From Euphorbia lathyris (taxonomy: Eukaryota > Streptophyta > Magnoliopsida > Malpighiales > Euphorbiaceae): 64,000 bases of DNA. Made by a program: the position numbers and the translations under genes. The stretch covers positions 86,755,501-86,819,500 of the forward strand of contig NC_088916.1 in assembly GCF_963576675.1 (NCBI RefSeq), given 5' to 3'. Below, piece by piece: positions 10,315 through 21,469 of the stretch (its first letter is position 1; every line of letters starts with the position of its first letter). The notes beneath the pieces were generated by a model. It saw nothing but the letters and a program-made list of their open reading frames with translations. It searched no databases and was not told where the DNA came from.

Positions 10315-11360
10315 CACTACTAGAAAATACCCATTTACTAACGCAAATCTCTGACGGAATCATTTCCATCAGAAAACATTTGACGGAAATTCCGTCACTG
10401 TGGTAACCATCAACTGGATTGATGGAACTGGTTGACGGAACCTACTTATCCATCAAAATGTTGGGCGGGAGACACTACCTTATAGATGGCCTACTGTAAC
10501 ATAAAATGGATGTGTTACTTCGATTGTGTTGCAATTTTTGTCATGAATGTTGATATATCATAACACTATTTATGAAGTGTTACCATAAATATGTTAAACT
10601 AATTTAACTTTAATATATTGTAACATTATTTACGAGTGTTACCATAATATGGTTAAATTGTAACACTATAGAGAAGGCTTAATACATCAGTTGCGTCCTA
10701 AACTTATTCAAAAATTTTGATTGGCCCGTGAACTTACATGGTGTTTCATTAGCCTCCTAAACTTGTTTAAAATGTCATGATTAAGTCGCTAAATTTAAAA
10801 AAGTCATCATAAAGATGTACAAAATAAAAAGTTAATTTGTTTTAAAGACTTAAAATCACGAATTAAGCATTTACTTTTTAAGTTTTGAGCTTTTTACGGA
10901 TTTAGGTAAATTGCAATATAGGTCACTTTAAACAAGTTCAGGGGTAAATGGATCATTATAAACAAGTCTAGGGGCCAACAACTTATTTTAAACAAATTCA
11001 GACTGCTAATATGTTATTTTAAGCAAGTTAAAGGGCTAACGATACATTATACAAGTTTAGAGGGCCAATCAATCTTTTTGGACAAGTTGACTGACTTTGA
11101 TGTATTAAGCCCTATAGAAAAAGATAAAAAAATAAAAAAAATAAAAAAATAAAATATATTTTAGTTTTGGTGGTAGAAAAAAGTGAAAGAAGGTGAGGTG
11201 AAAACAGGTTTTGGCGCAAATTTTATTCTGAAAATTTTCTTTTCCTAAAAAAGAACAAAAACCCTTTTACTAAGTTCTTTTCCGACTACCACGTTCACCT
11301 CAACCGCCTCTATCTCGGCTGCCTCCGCTGCCTAGGCTCCATCTCCAAATCAGGTAACAC
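10315..11360 (+). mobile_element. CACTA (En/Spm-like) 5' end fragment
   Basis: The sequence starts with the CACTA terminus CACTACTAGAAAA at 10315 and continues with short subterminal repeats in both orientations (TGACGGAA/TTCCGTCA near 10345-10440; AGTGTTAC/GTAACACT near 10570-10670). After a nested MITE come a GGCGCAAATTTT motif, found near the 5' ends of plant CACTA elements, and a pyrimidine-rich, 5'-UTR-like stretch at about 11280-11354 ending AAATCAG|GTAACAC, a good splice donor. No transposase and no second terminus are visible. Confidence 0.55.
10676..11112. mobile_element. Mutator-like foldback MITE
   Basis: Terminal inverted repeats GGCTTAATACATCA and TGATGTATTAAGCC bound a unit whose halves repeat phrases about AAACTTGTTTAA / TTAAACAAGTT. 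The flanks TATAGAGAA and TATAGAAAA are a 9-bp target duplication with one mismatch, as for Mutator-like elements. It is nested in the CACTA end. Confidence 0.8.
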
Positions 11361-11927
11361 GTCCCCATCTCAATCCCATCGTTTGTTGGGCGGGCGGTCG
11401 GTCATAAATCGTCAACCTCTTGTTGCCTCTCTCTGGTTTAATTATTGATGATCATCTTCTCTGATTACTGTATGTTTGTATTATAACAGTTCATATACTA
11501 AGTTTCTGTTAACAGTTCATTTACTAGATCTGTGTGAATTCGCTTATAAGTGATTCATTGGTCTACTAAATTTGTTTATAATAATCTATTGTCTTCTAAA
11601 TTTTCTTATACTAATCTACATTTCAATTTATTAAAATAATTTCTTGTTATAGTATGTGAAATTAAGGAATTAATCAACTTACTTTAAGTAAGTTCAGAAA
11701 ACACAGAGACACTATATAAATACAAGGGCCAATTGTTTGTTTTCTCCTAGACTCTTAATATATATAACGACACAAACTATTATCAATTAATTACGCATGT
11801 CCACTATCTATCTAGTATTTATTATGTTTTGGTGCAATAAGGATGAGTTTCCAATGTGGAAGTATGAAGCATTAACTAATTTCAAACCTTAAAAACATGT
11901 TTTAGTTCAAATAAATAATTGATAAAA
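11361..11927. other. Intergenic or CACTA-internal sequence
   Basis: No gene is recognised. If the CACTA element is larger than its visible end, this could be its first intron. Confidence 0.4.
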
Positions 11928-12300
11928 TCAGAGATGACATGCTAATTGTGCTAGTTTCTTGAAATGATTGCTAAAACCTATATAGAGAAAATGAGTAGAA
12001 AATTGAGACGAACCAGAATAAGTCATAGGAACAAGTCTTCTTGCTGACACCAAAGACAAAAGCAGTCTGTTAAAGTAATCCTCACCAATCCCAAATAAAA
12101 TTGGGGACAAAGGGTCCCCCTCACGAACTCCCCTAGAGTAGGAAAAACACCCTTTAGGACCCAATGAAGTCATAATAGAAATGCGAGTACAACAAAGAAT
12201 ATTAAGGATCCAATCCTAGAACTGAAGGTAGAAGACAAAAGCCTGACGAACCTCAAAAGCCTTGTAGAGCACCAATAGCATAGCATGGATTTCCAAATCT
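11928..12300 (-). pseudogene. LINE reverse transcriptase fragment
   Basis: On the minus strand, frames interrupted by a stop read KAFEVRQAF then GYFSxSRG-type residues SYSRGVREGDPLSPILFGIGE, the conserved block ahead of the catalytic YADD box in L1-type RT. The expected YADD position reads HFLYIGF, so the catalytic aspartates are lost. It is a short relic without 3' tail. Confidence 0.75.
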
Positions 12301-12604
12301 CTGCCTTGGCAGTGCTGCCAAATTCCACTAATAGCAATAAGACTTTTAAAATCACCAAAAGTTGGTGTAAAGATGATATCTTTTTTCTAATTTACAAGTC
12401 AAACTTACAAATGAATATTAGCAACATTAATGTAGTAATGAGATTCTTGGCTTTTTCTACCAGTCATACTAATTACACCAATATCTTCAACTTTAAACAT
12501 TACTGATCTTAATTAACTGTTTTTTTCTTTTAAAGATAAAACGATGTTAATTCAATTTGTGGGTTGAATTGAAATTGTAGAAACTGTTTAAATGGGCAAA
12601 CCTA

Positions 12605-13459
12605 ATGGTCTTCGCAATGGAATGCCCATTACATCAAAAGCCCATTACTATGTTTGGATGCACTCTATAGTTTTATTGGAATGTAATGGGAATTCCATGA
12701 CTTTAATTTTCTTCAATAAGTTTTGTAATGAGGATTACTAAAAAAATCAATAGGAATTCCCATTACATTCCAATATGTATTCCTAATTCCTTCAATCTAA
12801 CATTTTCATTTCCTCCATTTTTTACATCACATTATTATTAATTTTTTATTATTACTATTGTTATATATATTTATAAGAGTAAATAGAAATTTATGATTAT
12901 ACATAGCAAAACAAACATGATAATTAGGGGTGTGCATCGGTTCGGTTTAAACCGCATACCGAACTGAGTGAATTCAGTTTTTCGGTTCGGTTTTTTTAAC
13001 AATTCGGTTCGACATCGATTTTAATTTTAAGTTTATTTCGGTATTCGATTTGGTTCGTTTAGGTTTGACAGAAAATGTAAAAAAACGAACCGCACCGAAT
13101 TACACATATTTTACATTTATATAGTGATTTTTATTTGTTATTTGTTATTTTTAACTTAATTCGGTTTGTTCACCGCATATTTCGATTCGGTTTTAATTCG
13201 GTTTTACCTATTACTCGGTTCGGTGTCGGTATGAATTATTTTGATCATTTTGGTATTCAGTTTTTTCGGCTCGGTTCGGTTTTGCACCGATGCACACCCC
13301 TAATGATAATGTAATGGTAATTACATTACATCAATTGTAAAATTTTACTAACCAAACATGGTAATGTAATGGTTATTCCATTCCATTACATTACAACATT
13401 GATTACATTACAATCTTGATTACATTACATTGCATTACAGCGTACCAAACGCACCCTTA
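12605..13459. repeat. Foldback repeat rich in TGTAATG/CATTACA, host to a hAT-like MITE
   Basis: Both flanks of the nested hAT-like MITE are full of CATTAC and GTAATG words in inverted arrangement (for example ATTCCATTCCATTACATTAC against GGAATGTAATGGGAATTCC). The right edge GCGTACCAAACGCACC resembles the terminus of a common plant MITE class. The left edge is not clear. Confidence 0.5.
12925..13302. mobile_element. hAT-like MITE with perfect 8-bp target duplication
   Basis: Perfect inverted termini TAGGGGTGTGCATCGG and CCGATGCACACCCCTA enclose 378 bp rich in CGGTTCGGTTT. ATGATAAT flanks both sides (12917-12924 and 13303-13310). Terminal sequence and 8-bp duplication fit hAT elements. No transposase. 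Confidence 0.92.
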
Positions 13460-13632
13460 ATGTATGTAAGACCAACGACCTTAATGTATGTCTGTATATC
13501 ACTTCTTTCCATCTCTCACCTCATTTCAATTTAATTGTGAAATCGCTCATAAAAAAACCAGCTGGTTAAGGGAAGTTTTCCTATTGTGGGAAGTTTTTCT
13601 ACAATATCCCATATTGCCTAAAAACACATATA

Positions 13633-13779
13633 CAGTAAAACCTCTATATAGGAATACACTAGAGGTTATTACTAAATAGAGTTTGGTGATAGAGGTTATT
13701 ACCAAGTTGGGACAGAGTTTTTTTATAACAAAAGGGAGGTTATTCCTATATAGAGTATTCCTATATAGAGGTTTTAATG
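13633..13779. mobile_element. Mariner/pogo-type MITE
   Basis: Inverted ends CAGTAAAACCTCTATATAGGA and TCCTATATAGAGGTTTTAATG differ at a single base and are flanked by TA on both sides, as for Emigrant-like MITEs. A second, one-armed relative starts with TACAGTAAAACTTTTATAAA near 14337. Confidence 0.8.
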
Positions 13780-15654
13780 TATATGTTATGCTTTATATGT
13801 TGGGTTGAAACATTAAGTTTGGGACGAGCTTGGTAACGAGAGCTTGTGACTCAAGTGACTGCATTAGAGTGATGGAACATGATTATGTCTTAGAACACTG
13901 GGTTTGATTCAGCTAAACTTCGGTTCCCCCATTCCAAGCTGAAAGTTAATCAATCATTCATGAAATGAAATGAATCTCCAAATTAAGAGCATTTACCAAA
14001 AAACACCTTCTGTTGTTACTATCTCTTCCTGTCTGATCATTATATTGATTTGACATTTTACTCTTTCATTTTTCCTGATTTCTCCTCGGTTATCAGCCAT
14101 GAAACTAGGGTTTTCTCTTTTATTTCAGTTCATTTCGATGATGTGCTGCATTCATGATTCGAAGTAGCACAGGAAGTAAGTTCTCTCCTTTGCGTTGGTT
14201 TACCAGCTCCTTTGTTTTGGTACTCAAACTCCTCAAAATTTACCTTACAAGATCAATAAATGAGTTTCATGGAGATGCTCTAACTTTCCCAAATGGGTTG
14301 GAAAAGTGATATTAATTTTTTTAAGAAGTACCCTAATACAGTAAAACTTTTATAAATTAATAATGTTGGGACAATCAAATTTTATTAATTTTTAGAGATA
14401 TTAATTTATAGAGTGATGAAGTTGAGTATAATTATGTATCTTTGGAAACCGTCACAAGAAAAAAAAAAGCAATTATAACATCAACCACTCTTTATAATTT
14501 TTTTTGTAACAATTTGATAAAGTAAGGTGTCAATTTAAAAAAAATTCAATATAAACTTAATATATGAATGAATTTTTATTTATTTATCCCCATATAAAGC
14601 ATATGTGAAAAATTAATGCTAATGTTCCATTTTTTCCTGCTTTCTTATTTAAAAAAAATCTAATTTACTTTTTTTTCTGTTGAAGAAAATCGTAATAATT
14701 ACTGCTGCATGAATTCTGCAAGGTTGTTACAACAAAATTTGTATTCCCGATGGTTGCTTTTATGGAATTGGCACATCAACCTAAAGCTTTTATTATTAAG
14801 TTTCAACAAAGTTAATGAAAGTTAATTTATTACTTATGGTTTAAGTTTATTTAATATATAATTTTATTCTTATTATTTTTAAAGTATCTTGAAAAATAAT
14901 AGGGACAAAATTAGATACGCACTTTATTCTTTTATATAAGTAATTCTAGTGAATTAGTTTTTTTCCCCAAATATAAGTACTTTTAGTTTTCGAAGAACAT
15001 TTAATTTAGTTTTTGGGTATAAGCATTAAATTTGTTGTCTTGATTCATGTGTTTTTAAACATACTTATTTATCAGTCATTTAACTACAATATCAGATCAT
15101 TTAAACAAATTTATCACTGAACAGAAATAGTTTCATATATTTTAAAATGCTGTTTATAACTGTTTTAATAACTTATAATAAACATTTTAGACAGTTTCGA
15201 GTAATTTGTATATACTAGACTTAAATATTGATATTTTAGGAGATTTATAACCGTGTTAGTAACATAGTACATATTTTAGACATAATTAACGTTTGAGAGG
15301 TCCGAGGCGAGAATTCCATAACCAGTTAAATAATAATAAACCAATATTTTTAAATTTTGTATCAGGTGAGGTAAAAATTGATCTTGTTTGAAAACATTAG
15401 ATGTAAAATTACACAATTTTAGACGTTAAAATATATATACACTTCTTCAAAAACCATTAGCTTATCCATTTATCTTGGTAGTTAATATCAATTTTCTCTA
15501 TAACACCATAAATAAATAATATAATTAAATATTTAGCGTTGGTAAGTTGAACTATAATTTCAGATTGTTAACATTTTAAACTTTTTTGTTATGATTAAAT
15601 ATCTCAGTTGTTAGCTTCACAATAATTGTGTTAGTGACAGATTAAATATTTTAG
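13780..15654. other. Intergenic sequence with a one-armed MITE relic
   Basis: Apart from the mariner-type arm near 14337-14410, the stretch is AT-rich without supported genes. A pol III-like pair of motifs near 13826-13910 is too poor to call a SINE. Confidence 0.5.
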
Positions 15655-16236
15655 GGGTTAAGGTGCAAAAATACCACTAAAGTTTTGGGCCAGGAGCAAT
15701 TTTACCCCTAACGTCTAAAATGGTGCAATTTTACCCCTAATGTTGGAAGACAAGAACAATTTTACCGCTAACGTTAATAAATTGGGTCAATTTGAGAAAT
15801 ATTTCATCAAACTGTCTTCTCGGTCATTAATCTTGTCATCTACACTTCATAAGTGTCTTTTTATCAGTAGCAAATCACAAACATTCGTTGGGATGTGAAA
15901 AAAAATAAAAAAAAAATTGTATTGTCTTTTTGTACTAATTAGACAAAATAAATTCAAAAAATTCACCAAATTTAGAAATATTAATCTCAATTTCTATTAT
16001 TAAATTGTAAAACACATGAAATCTTTTTTTAGAAGGAACTGTTATGCGATTGGTGCAGAACAATGAACAAAAATATATGTGTTTTATAATAGTGTCTGAA
16101 ATTGATCCAATTTATCAACGTTGGGGTAAAATTGCTCTTGGCTTCCAATGTTAGGGGTAAAATTGCACCATTTTAAACTTTAGGGGTAAAATTACTCGTG
16201 ATCCAAAACGTTAGAGGTATTTTTGCACCTTAACCC
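15655..16236. mobile_element. Mutator-like MITE with perfect 9-bp target duplication
   Basis: The termini are perfect 21-bp inverted repeats beginning GGGTTAAGGTGCAAAAATAC, extended inward by an imperfect arm of about 130 bp with repeats of GGGGTAAAATTGCACC. ATATTTTAG occurs at 15646-15654 and 16237-16245. Length 582 bp; no coding sequence. A damaged relative lies at 41444-41883. Confidence 0.92.
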
Positions 16237-16339
16237 ATATTTTAGACATAATTCGTTTTTGAAAGGTCCGTTGTAACAGTTAAACAACAGTCAAACTATG
16301 AAGATTTTTTTTTTGGTAATCTAGGGGAATTGATATTGA

Positions 16340-16725
16340 TTAGAAACTTATTTGTTTCATTGTACATGTTATCAAAGTCATCATTCAAGTCCTTGAACTA
16401 AGTAAAAATCATAAATTCACTCCTCATTCTAATAAAAAATCATCATTTGATACCTGATAAAAGACATTCAGTTGAACAGTTTCAAACGGTCTTCCGCAAA
16501 CTCATTTAAACTAGCACATAGATCATTACAGTAAATGCCAAATACTGAGAGTTTCTGCTTTGAGGTTAAGATTAGAATTCAATTTATGATTTTTGCTTGG
16601 TTCATATCAAAGACTTTTTTTTTTTAATAAAGCTTAATTCAAAGACTTACTTAATGATTTTGATAGTTTAAAGTCTTAATTGCCTTTGAAATTTTAATTT
16701 GAGGGTTAAATGAGTATTATGCATA
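16340..16725. repeat. Degenerate MITE of the 60569-60931 family
   Basis: The left half (TCAAAGTCATCATTCAAGTCC, AAAAATCATAAATTCA) and right half (ATGATTTTGATAGTTTAAAG, GAGTATTATGCA) match the phrase order of the intact MITE at 60569. Ends are eroded and no target duplication was found. Confidence 0.55.
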
Positions 16726-16883
16726 AATTATAGTAGAACTAATTTACTAGTTATCATTATAAAAATGATAGTCTAAATGATTTTTTTTTAAAACTGAATT
16801 GAAATGAGATCAATATTACGTAAGGTATAGATCTGCTGCACAAACTATTTTGGCAGCTACCATAGCCATAGTCAATCTATGAT

Positions 16884-16892
16884 CTATATAAC
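16884..16892 (+). promoter_or_regulatory. TATA box of the proline-rich protein gene
   Basis: CTATATAAC lies 60-68 bp upstream of the ATG at 16952, a normal distance for a plant core promoter and short leader. Confidence 0.55.
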
Positions 16893-16951
16893 AGTAAGGG
16901 TGGCTTAGAATTGAGGAAGAGTAAGAGAATAGTAAAGAAAAAAAGATAGAA

Positions 16952-17248
16952 ATGTGGCCGAAGGCGGTGGTGTTGGTTGGGTTACTAATGACCACTCTTG
17001 GTGATGCTCGCGTGATGCAGCAGCAGCTTAATAATAAAGAAGAATTAGGAAAGCTTGATGATTCTAAAATCCCAATGGCAATGGAAAATCTTCCACCATT
17101 TGATCCACAAAACATTCCTAATATTCCACCATTTTCATTACGACCTCCGATTGATATCCCAAATCTTCTTCCTCCACTTCCTAACTTGCCTCCTTTCCCT
17201 TTTCCTTTTCCTTTTTCGCCTCTCCCCTTCACTCCCCCTTCACCTTAA
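16952..17248 (+). CDS. Small secreted proline-rich protein
   Basis: The 98-residue product begins with a typical signal peptide (positive WPK, then VVLVGLLMTTLG, likely cut after Ala at about residue 19, LGDA|RV). A short charged, Gln-rich segment follows. The second half is almost entirely Pro, Phe, Leu, Ile and Asn in repeating NIPPF, NLPPF and PFPFPF units, ending FTPPSP. Such proteins are exported to the plant cell wall, where Pro may be hydroxylated; the repeats are reminiscent of PELPK-type and other hydroxyproline-rich proteins. The gene is a single exon with a TATA box at 16884 and several AATAAA-like signals downstream (AAATAAATAA near 17280). No cysteine occurs in the mature part, so it is not a disulphide-rich peptide. 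The specific function is unknown. Confidence 0.75.
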   Translation: MWPKAVVLVGLLMTTLGDARVMQQQLNNKEELGKLDDSKIPMAMENLPPFDPQNIPNIPPFSLRPPIDIPNLLPPLPNLPPFPFPFPFSPLPFTPPSP

Positions 17249-19900
17249 GCTAGCATCTCCTTACTACTTCAAAATCAAAGAAATAAATAATGGTGCTTTG
17301 TTTGTAGATCTTTCAGAAATTACCAAATGTGAGATGTAGTTTTCTTTCAATTTTACTTGCTTAATCTAATATATATGTTACCTTGCCCCCTTTATTAATA
17401 TTATATTAGCTAAATAATTTATAAGTTTTTTTTAGTCCTCTTGTACATTAACTTTTGATATATTTGGTGATTTCCAATTTTCTTATCCACACACTTCTCA
17501 CATAAACCAAATTTTAACATCTTTATATGCTTTATGTGCAAGTGTATCATGTTTTCCTTGAAATGAGTAGTCTCAAAGGTGATCAAAGTGCTGTAACTCC
17601 ATTAATAGAGTGTCAGAGATGACGATTTCCAGCAAATGCTTCAATTTTATCTAATATCTACTCTTTTAATTTCACACATTGAGTTATTGGTCAAATTATA
17701 TAGGGTTTTATTAAAAAGTCAAATTTGAATATGCAACTTAGTTAATATGTGTCATTTATTTCCTATGGATTCAAAATTGTACATGTTTATCACTTGGAAA
17801 GCAACTTTTTATGTTTAATGTGGTTATATAAACAATGTAAAACCTTTATTCGAAACTGTATAAATTATAAAGTAGTTTCAGATAAATGAAATGACTGAAA
17901 TTCATCTAACTAAATTAGACGTTAACACTAAGTAATTTTAGTAACCATGTGTGTCACGGTTCAATATGCCAAATTCAAAGGTCAGGCTTAATTATTTTTT
18001 TTTGGTAAGAAGCATCATTAGGCTACGCTCTTTCATTTTTTGGTTCATTAAACTTTTGTTCTTTTTACATTAGGGTCCTTGATAATTTATTCTTGGTCTC
18101 ATGAATCCTTTGCTTAGCAAATTAGTAACTTGTAAACATCTAATTTTATTAAAAATATATTATTAATTTTATCTGTATTTAAAATTAAAAGAATATATAT
18201 TTTTTATAGTTTCAAATAAGAGTTTTACATTAGGCAACAACTAACTAATTTTGATAACCATGTGGGGTTCAATATGTCAAATTCAAAGATTAGAGCCTCA
18301 ATCAAGAAAAAAAAAATCAAAAGATCAAAGATGCTTAATTGTTCTTTTCCATATACATTTAATATATATATAGATGAAATAGAGAATTAATTTTATTCTT
18401 ATTTTTCCTCATATAAAGTCTATATATGAAAATAATAATTAAAACAATTGATTTGTATTCATTCCAGAGATTAAAAGTTGTGTAATGTTTTGCCCCAAAA
18501 AAATTGTATAATGTAAGAAGAATTAGCAAATCGGATAATTTTCATCCAACATGGGTTAAATATTACATATGACAATATCACAATGGGTAAATGTTACAAA
18601 ATAATACCACAATGATCAAAATTTTAGATACTACAAGGGCTAATTAAGTCCTTATGCCTAAATGAAATGGGTAAAATTCTTGTAACTTAATTAGACGTTA
18701 ACAACGAGCGAATTGTGGTTATAATTGATGAAGAATTTAATATGCCAATATCAAAGATAAGATACTCAATCAAGAAAAATCTAAAAAATTAAGGACTTCT
18801 ACTAAACCCGATCTGAATCTCCAAATTGAATTTTGGCAAAAAGATAATTCAACTCTTAAACTTTACATGTTTTAATGATCAAGCCCCATCAATTATTTTT
18901 CCACATCAAACTCTTGATCATTGATTCTGTTATGTAGTCATTCCTTATTTAACTTTTCCATGGAGTTTGGGAAAGAAGACGATTTTAATGTTGAAAATCG
19001 CAAAATTAGATAGGAGAAGATCGAGTTTGGAAGAACCTATTAGAAATAGACAGAATCGACCTAACGATGTGTGTCGTCCAAACTCGACAAAAAAAGTTAA
19101 ATAAATGCTGAATTCATAATAAAATCATTGGTAAAAAAACTCAATATGAAAAAAAAATTGATTACAAGCTTGATTCTTGGAACATGTAAAGTTCAGGGTT
19201 TAATAATAACCTCCTGATTTTCTTCTTAATGTTTTATACATGAAAGTTTATCTTTTAAAAAAATATTTTCCCTTTATATTGTGTAAGAGATAGATGTTTA
19301 ATGGCCTAATATATTTATTCCCATTTAATTGTCGGAAAAAGTCAAATGTCTCCTTATACTTTGAAAAAGCTCTCTGAACTTGCTTAAAGAGGCATATTGA
19401 TTCTGTCAAAGGTGTCTATTAGCTGGTTAAACTTTTTATAAGTGAAATATACCCATGAATTAACTTAAAACATACCCATTTCAATTTTTCCAGAACCTCT
19501 CATCACTCTCCCACATGCATTTTAGGGTGGAAATTAACTGTTTTAGACAAGTACATAGGCTAAAATTGTATTAGGCCATATTTAACATACCTAGTTTCGA
19601 CTTCCTTTGTAGTTTCGACTTCCTTTGTATTAGGCCATAAAAAATGTGCTATTGTGGTTATGGAAATTAACTTGTGTATTATTATATTCATAACACATTT
19701 AAAAGTATGGAGGAATTTAATTATCCTTTGTAGTTTTAGTTCAATTATGAATTTAATTACTATAGTGAAGACTATCCTTAATCATAATATTTTAGATGTT
19801 TACATATCTGGATATGGGGTTGATAAAATCTGATTATATGACTTGCTATACAACCCTATATGTAGTTAATTTTGCTGCTATATGCATATCATTCCACCTT
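17249..19900. other. Intergenic sequence with worn MITE arms
   Basis: After the 3' flank of the proline-rich gene, only repeat debris is recognised: a MITE-like arm at about 18000-18160 (CATTAGGCTACGCTCTTTCA, related to 36660-36840), and a weak inverted repeat at about 18840-19210 (AAACTTTACATGTT against AACATGTAAAGTT). No coding sequence supported. Confidence 0.5.
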
Positions 19901-20162
19901 AACTTAGTTACTTTTGTGCAAGAAAAAGCAATGTGAAGTGCTTCGGCAGTTCTTTAGAAACACAAACAAATAAAAGGATATTCTAGCATTGATTGTAGAA
20001 CGTGGCCGGTGAGATATTCTAGCATTGAGGATGATAAGAACTTGTGAGTAAATTTTAAGAGTTGGTATACTTAGAGTAAGTACTTTGGCTGTATATGACG
20101 TAGAAATGAAACAAAATGATACAGATTGAAAGCGATAAATAAAGGTTTTAATCGTAAACCAA
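19901..20162 (-). repeat. Probable continuation of the older gypsy LTR, split by the nested element
   Basis: Because the nested gypsy element (20163-27911) is bounded by ACCAA on both sides, sequence left of 20158 must originally have joined the LTR sequence right of 27916. The outer edge of this LTR is not identified. Two copies of ATATTCTAGCATTGA occur at about 19978 and 20011. Confidence 0.5.
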
Positions 20163-21327
20163 TGATAAGTCTCCAATTCAACGTTCAAATGTCCACTTTA
20201 GTGTTATGTTATTTAATTAATTTGGTGTTATTTTGGGTATTATTGCTTGTTTTGGTTTGATTTGCCTCCACAAGACTTAAATGATTAAAAGGAGCAGAAT
20301 TGGGCTTAATTGGAGAAACTTTGGACCAGAAAGGAATTTGGTGCTGAATTAAAGGAGCTGAAGCGAAAATGGAGTTAGTCTTGCCCAAGACTAAGGACCT
20401 CCGAATCTTCTGATGTTCAAATTGACCAGGACCTTTTCCAACTCGAAATAGAAGGCAGAAAATCAGGGATTTGAAATTTGTAAAAGAGCTGATGATTTAG
20501 ATAGATATTATTTTGTTACCCAACTTTTTTTTTTTTTGATGAATGTTACCCAACTTTTAGGAGGGGGTTTTCTCTATAAATAGATGAGAATTTACACCTT
20601 GGGGGATAAGTTCTTTTTTAGGTTTTTTCTCTCTTTTTGGTTTCTTAGTTAGCTTTATTTATTTTTATCGTCTTTAATGGCTATCATAGTCGATTTCATG
20701 ACTATGTGTAGCTAAACACTTTATTCGGTTAAGGGATTAATCAAAGGCGAGCATTATTTTCTATCGTGAGATTGTTACTCTTTAATTTAGAAATCTGAAT
20801 TTATATGAGTTGTTTGCATGTTTGTTAATCTATAAAATCAGACCATCATTGGAGGTTCAGGTGAAGGTTTGGCCAGACTTTTGCTTTTTCATTCATTGAA
20901 CAACGTTAGGAAATAGGATTTGTAATCATCTGAATATCTTAACAACTAAGGAAGGATTTGCTTTACAATTAAGGAAGGATTAGGTCGGGAATGAATAAGG
21001 AACGACTATAACCAATCCAGATCATGTTAATTAAGATAATGTCTCACCGTCAATGATCGATGGGAAATAATTGTTTGGCCTGCGGAATCTCCCTTAACTG
21101 AAATTCCAACATATAATTTTACATTCAATTTCAATTTGATTCTGCAATTTTTATTTATTCATTAATCAACAACTTCAATCCCCCTTATTTATTTTTTGTT
21201 AATTGCTTGGTTATATTTGTGATTAGATCAGTATTAGTCCTTTGGGTACGACCTTTACTTGCTCTTTTACAATTTATTTTTGGCTAAGTGAAGTTATAAT
21301 TAACTTTGGTGGATTCGACACCAATCA
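20163..21327 (+). repeat. 5' LTR of the non-autonomous gypsy element
   Basis: 1165 bp, TGATAAG to CCAATCA. A TATA-like TCTATAAATAG at about 20573 is followed by a leader. Relative to the 3' LTR it lacks about 150-160 bp near 20945, where a short AAGGAAGG-containing filler is found instead. A poly-T insertion flanked by GTTACCCAACTTTT lies at about 20516-20560. Confidence 0.92.
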
Positions 21328-21331
21328 AATT

Positions 21332-21349
21332 TTGGGCCGTTGCCGGGGA
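21332..21349 (+). other. Primer-binding site, diverged tRNA-Asp type
   Basis: TTGGGCCGTTGCCGGGGA follows the 5' LTR by four bases. It matches the tRNA-Asp primer site except near its first bases. Confidence 0.8.
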
Positions 21350-21469
21350 CTAATTTAACTTGATTTAATTCCATATATGACCAGGTCTGAAATTACAAGG
21401 TGCTAAAAAAGTTCCAGTGAAGAAGAGGAAATTTCCAACGACGAAAGTGAGTCATCTGAAGTAGAAACT

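Noticed and set aside
13826..13910. Second tRNA-derived SINE (GTAACGAGAGC ... GGGTTTGATTC)
   Set aside because: Box matches are poor, spacing is long and no target duplication is visible.
16816..17232. Minus-strand 138-codon gene with Gly/Lys start
   Set aside because: It is the complement of the proline-rich gene's codons; the plus frame has the signal peptide and the TATA box.
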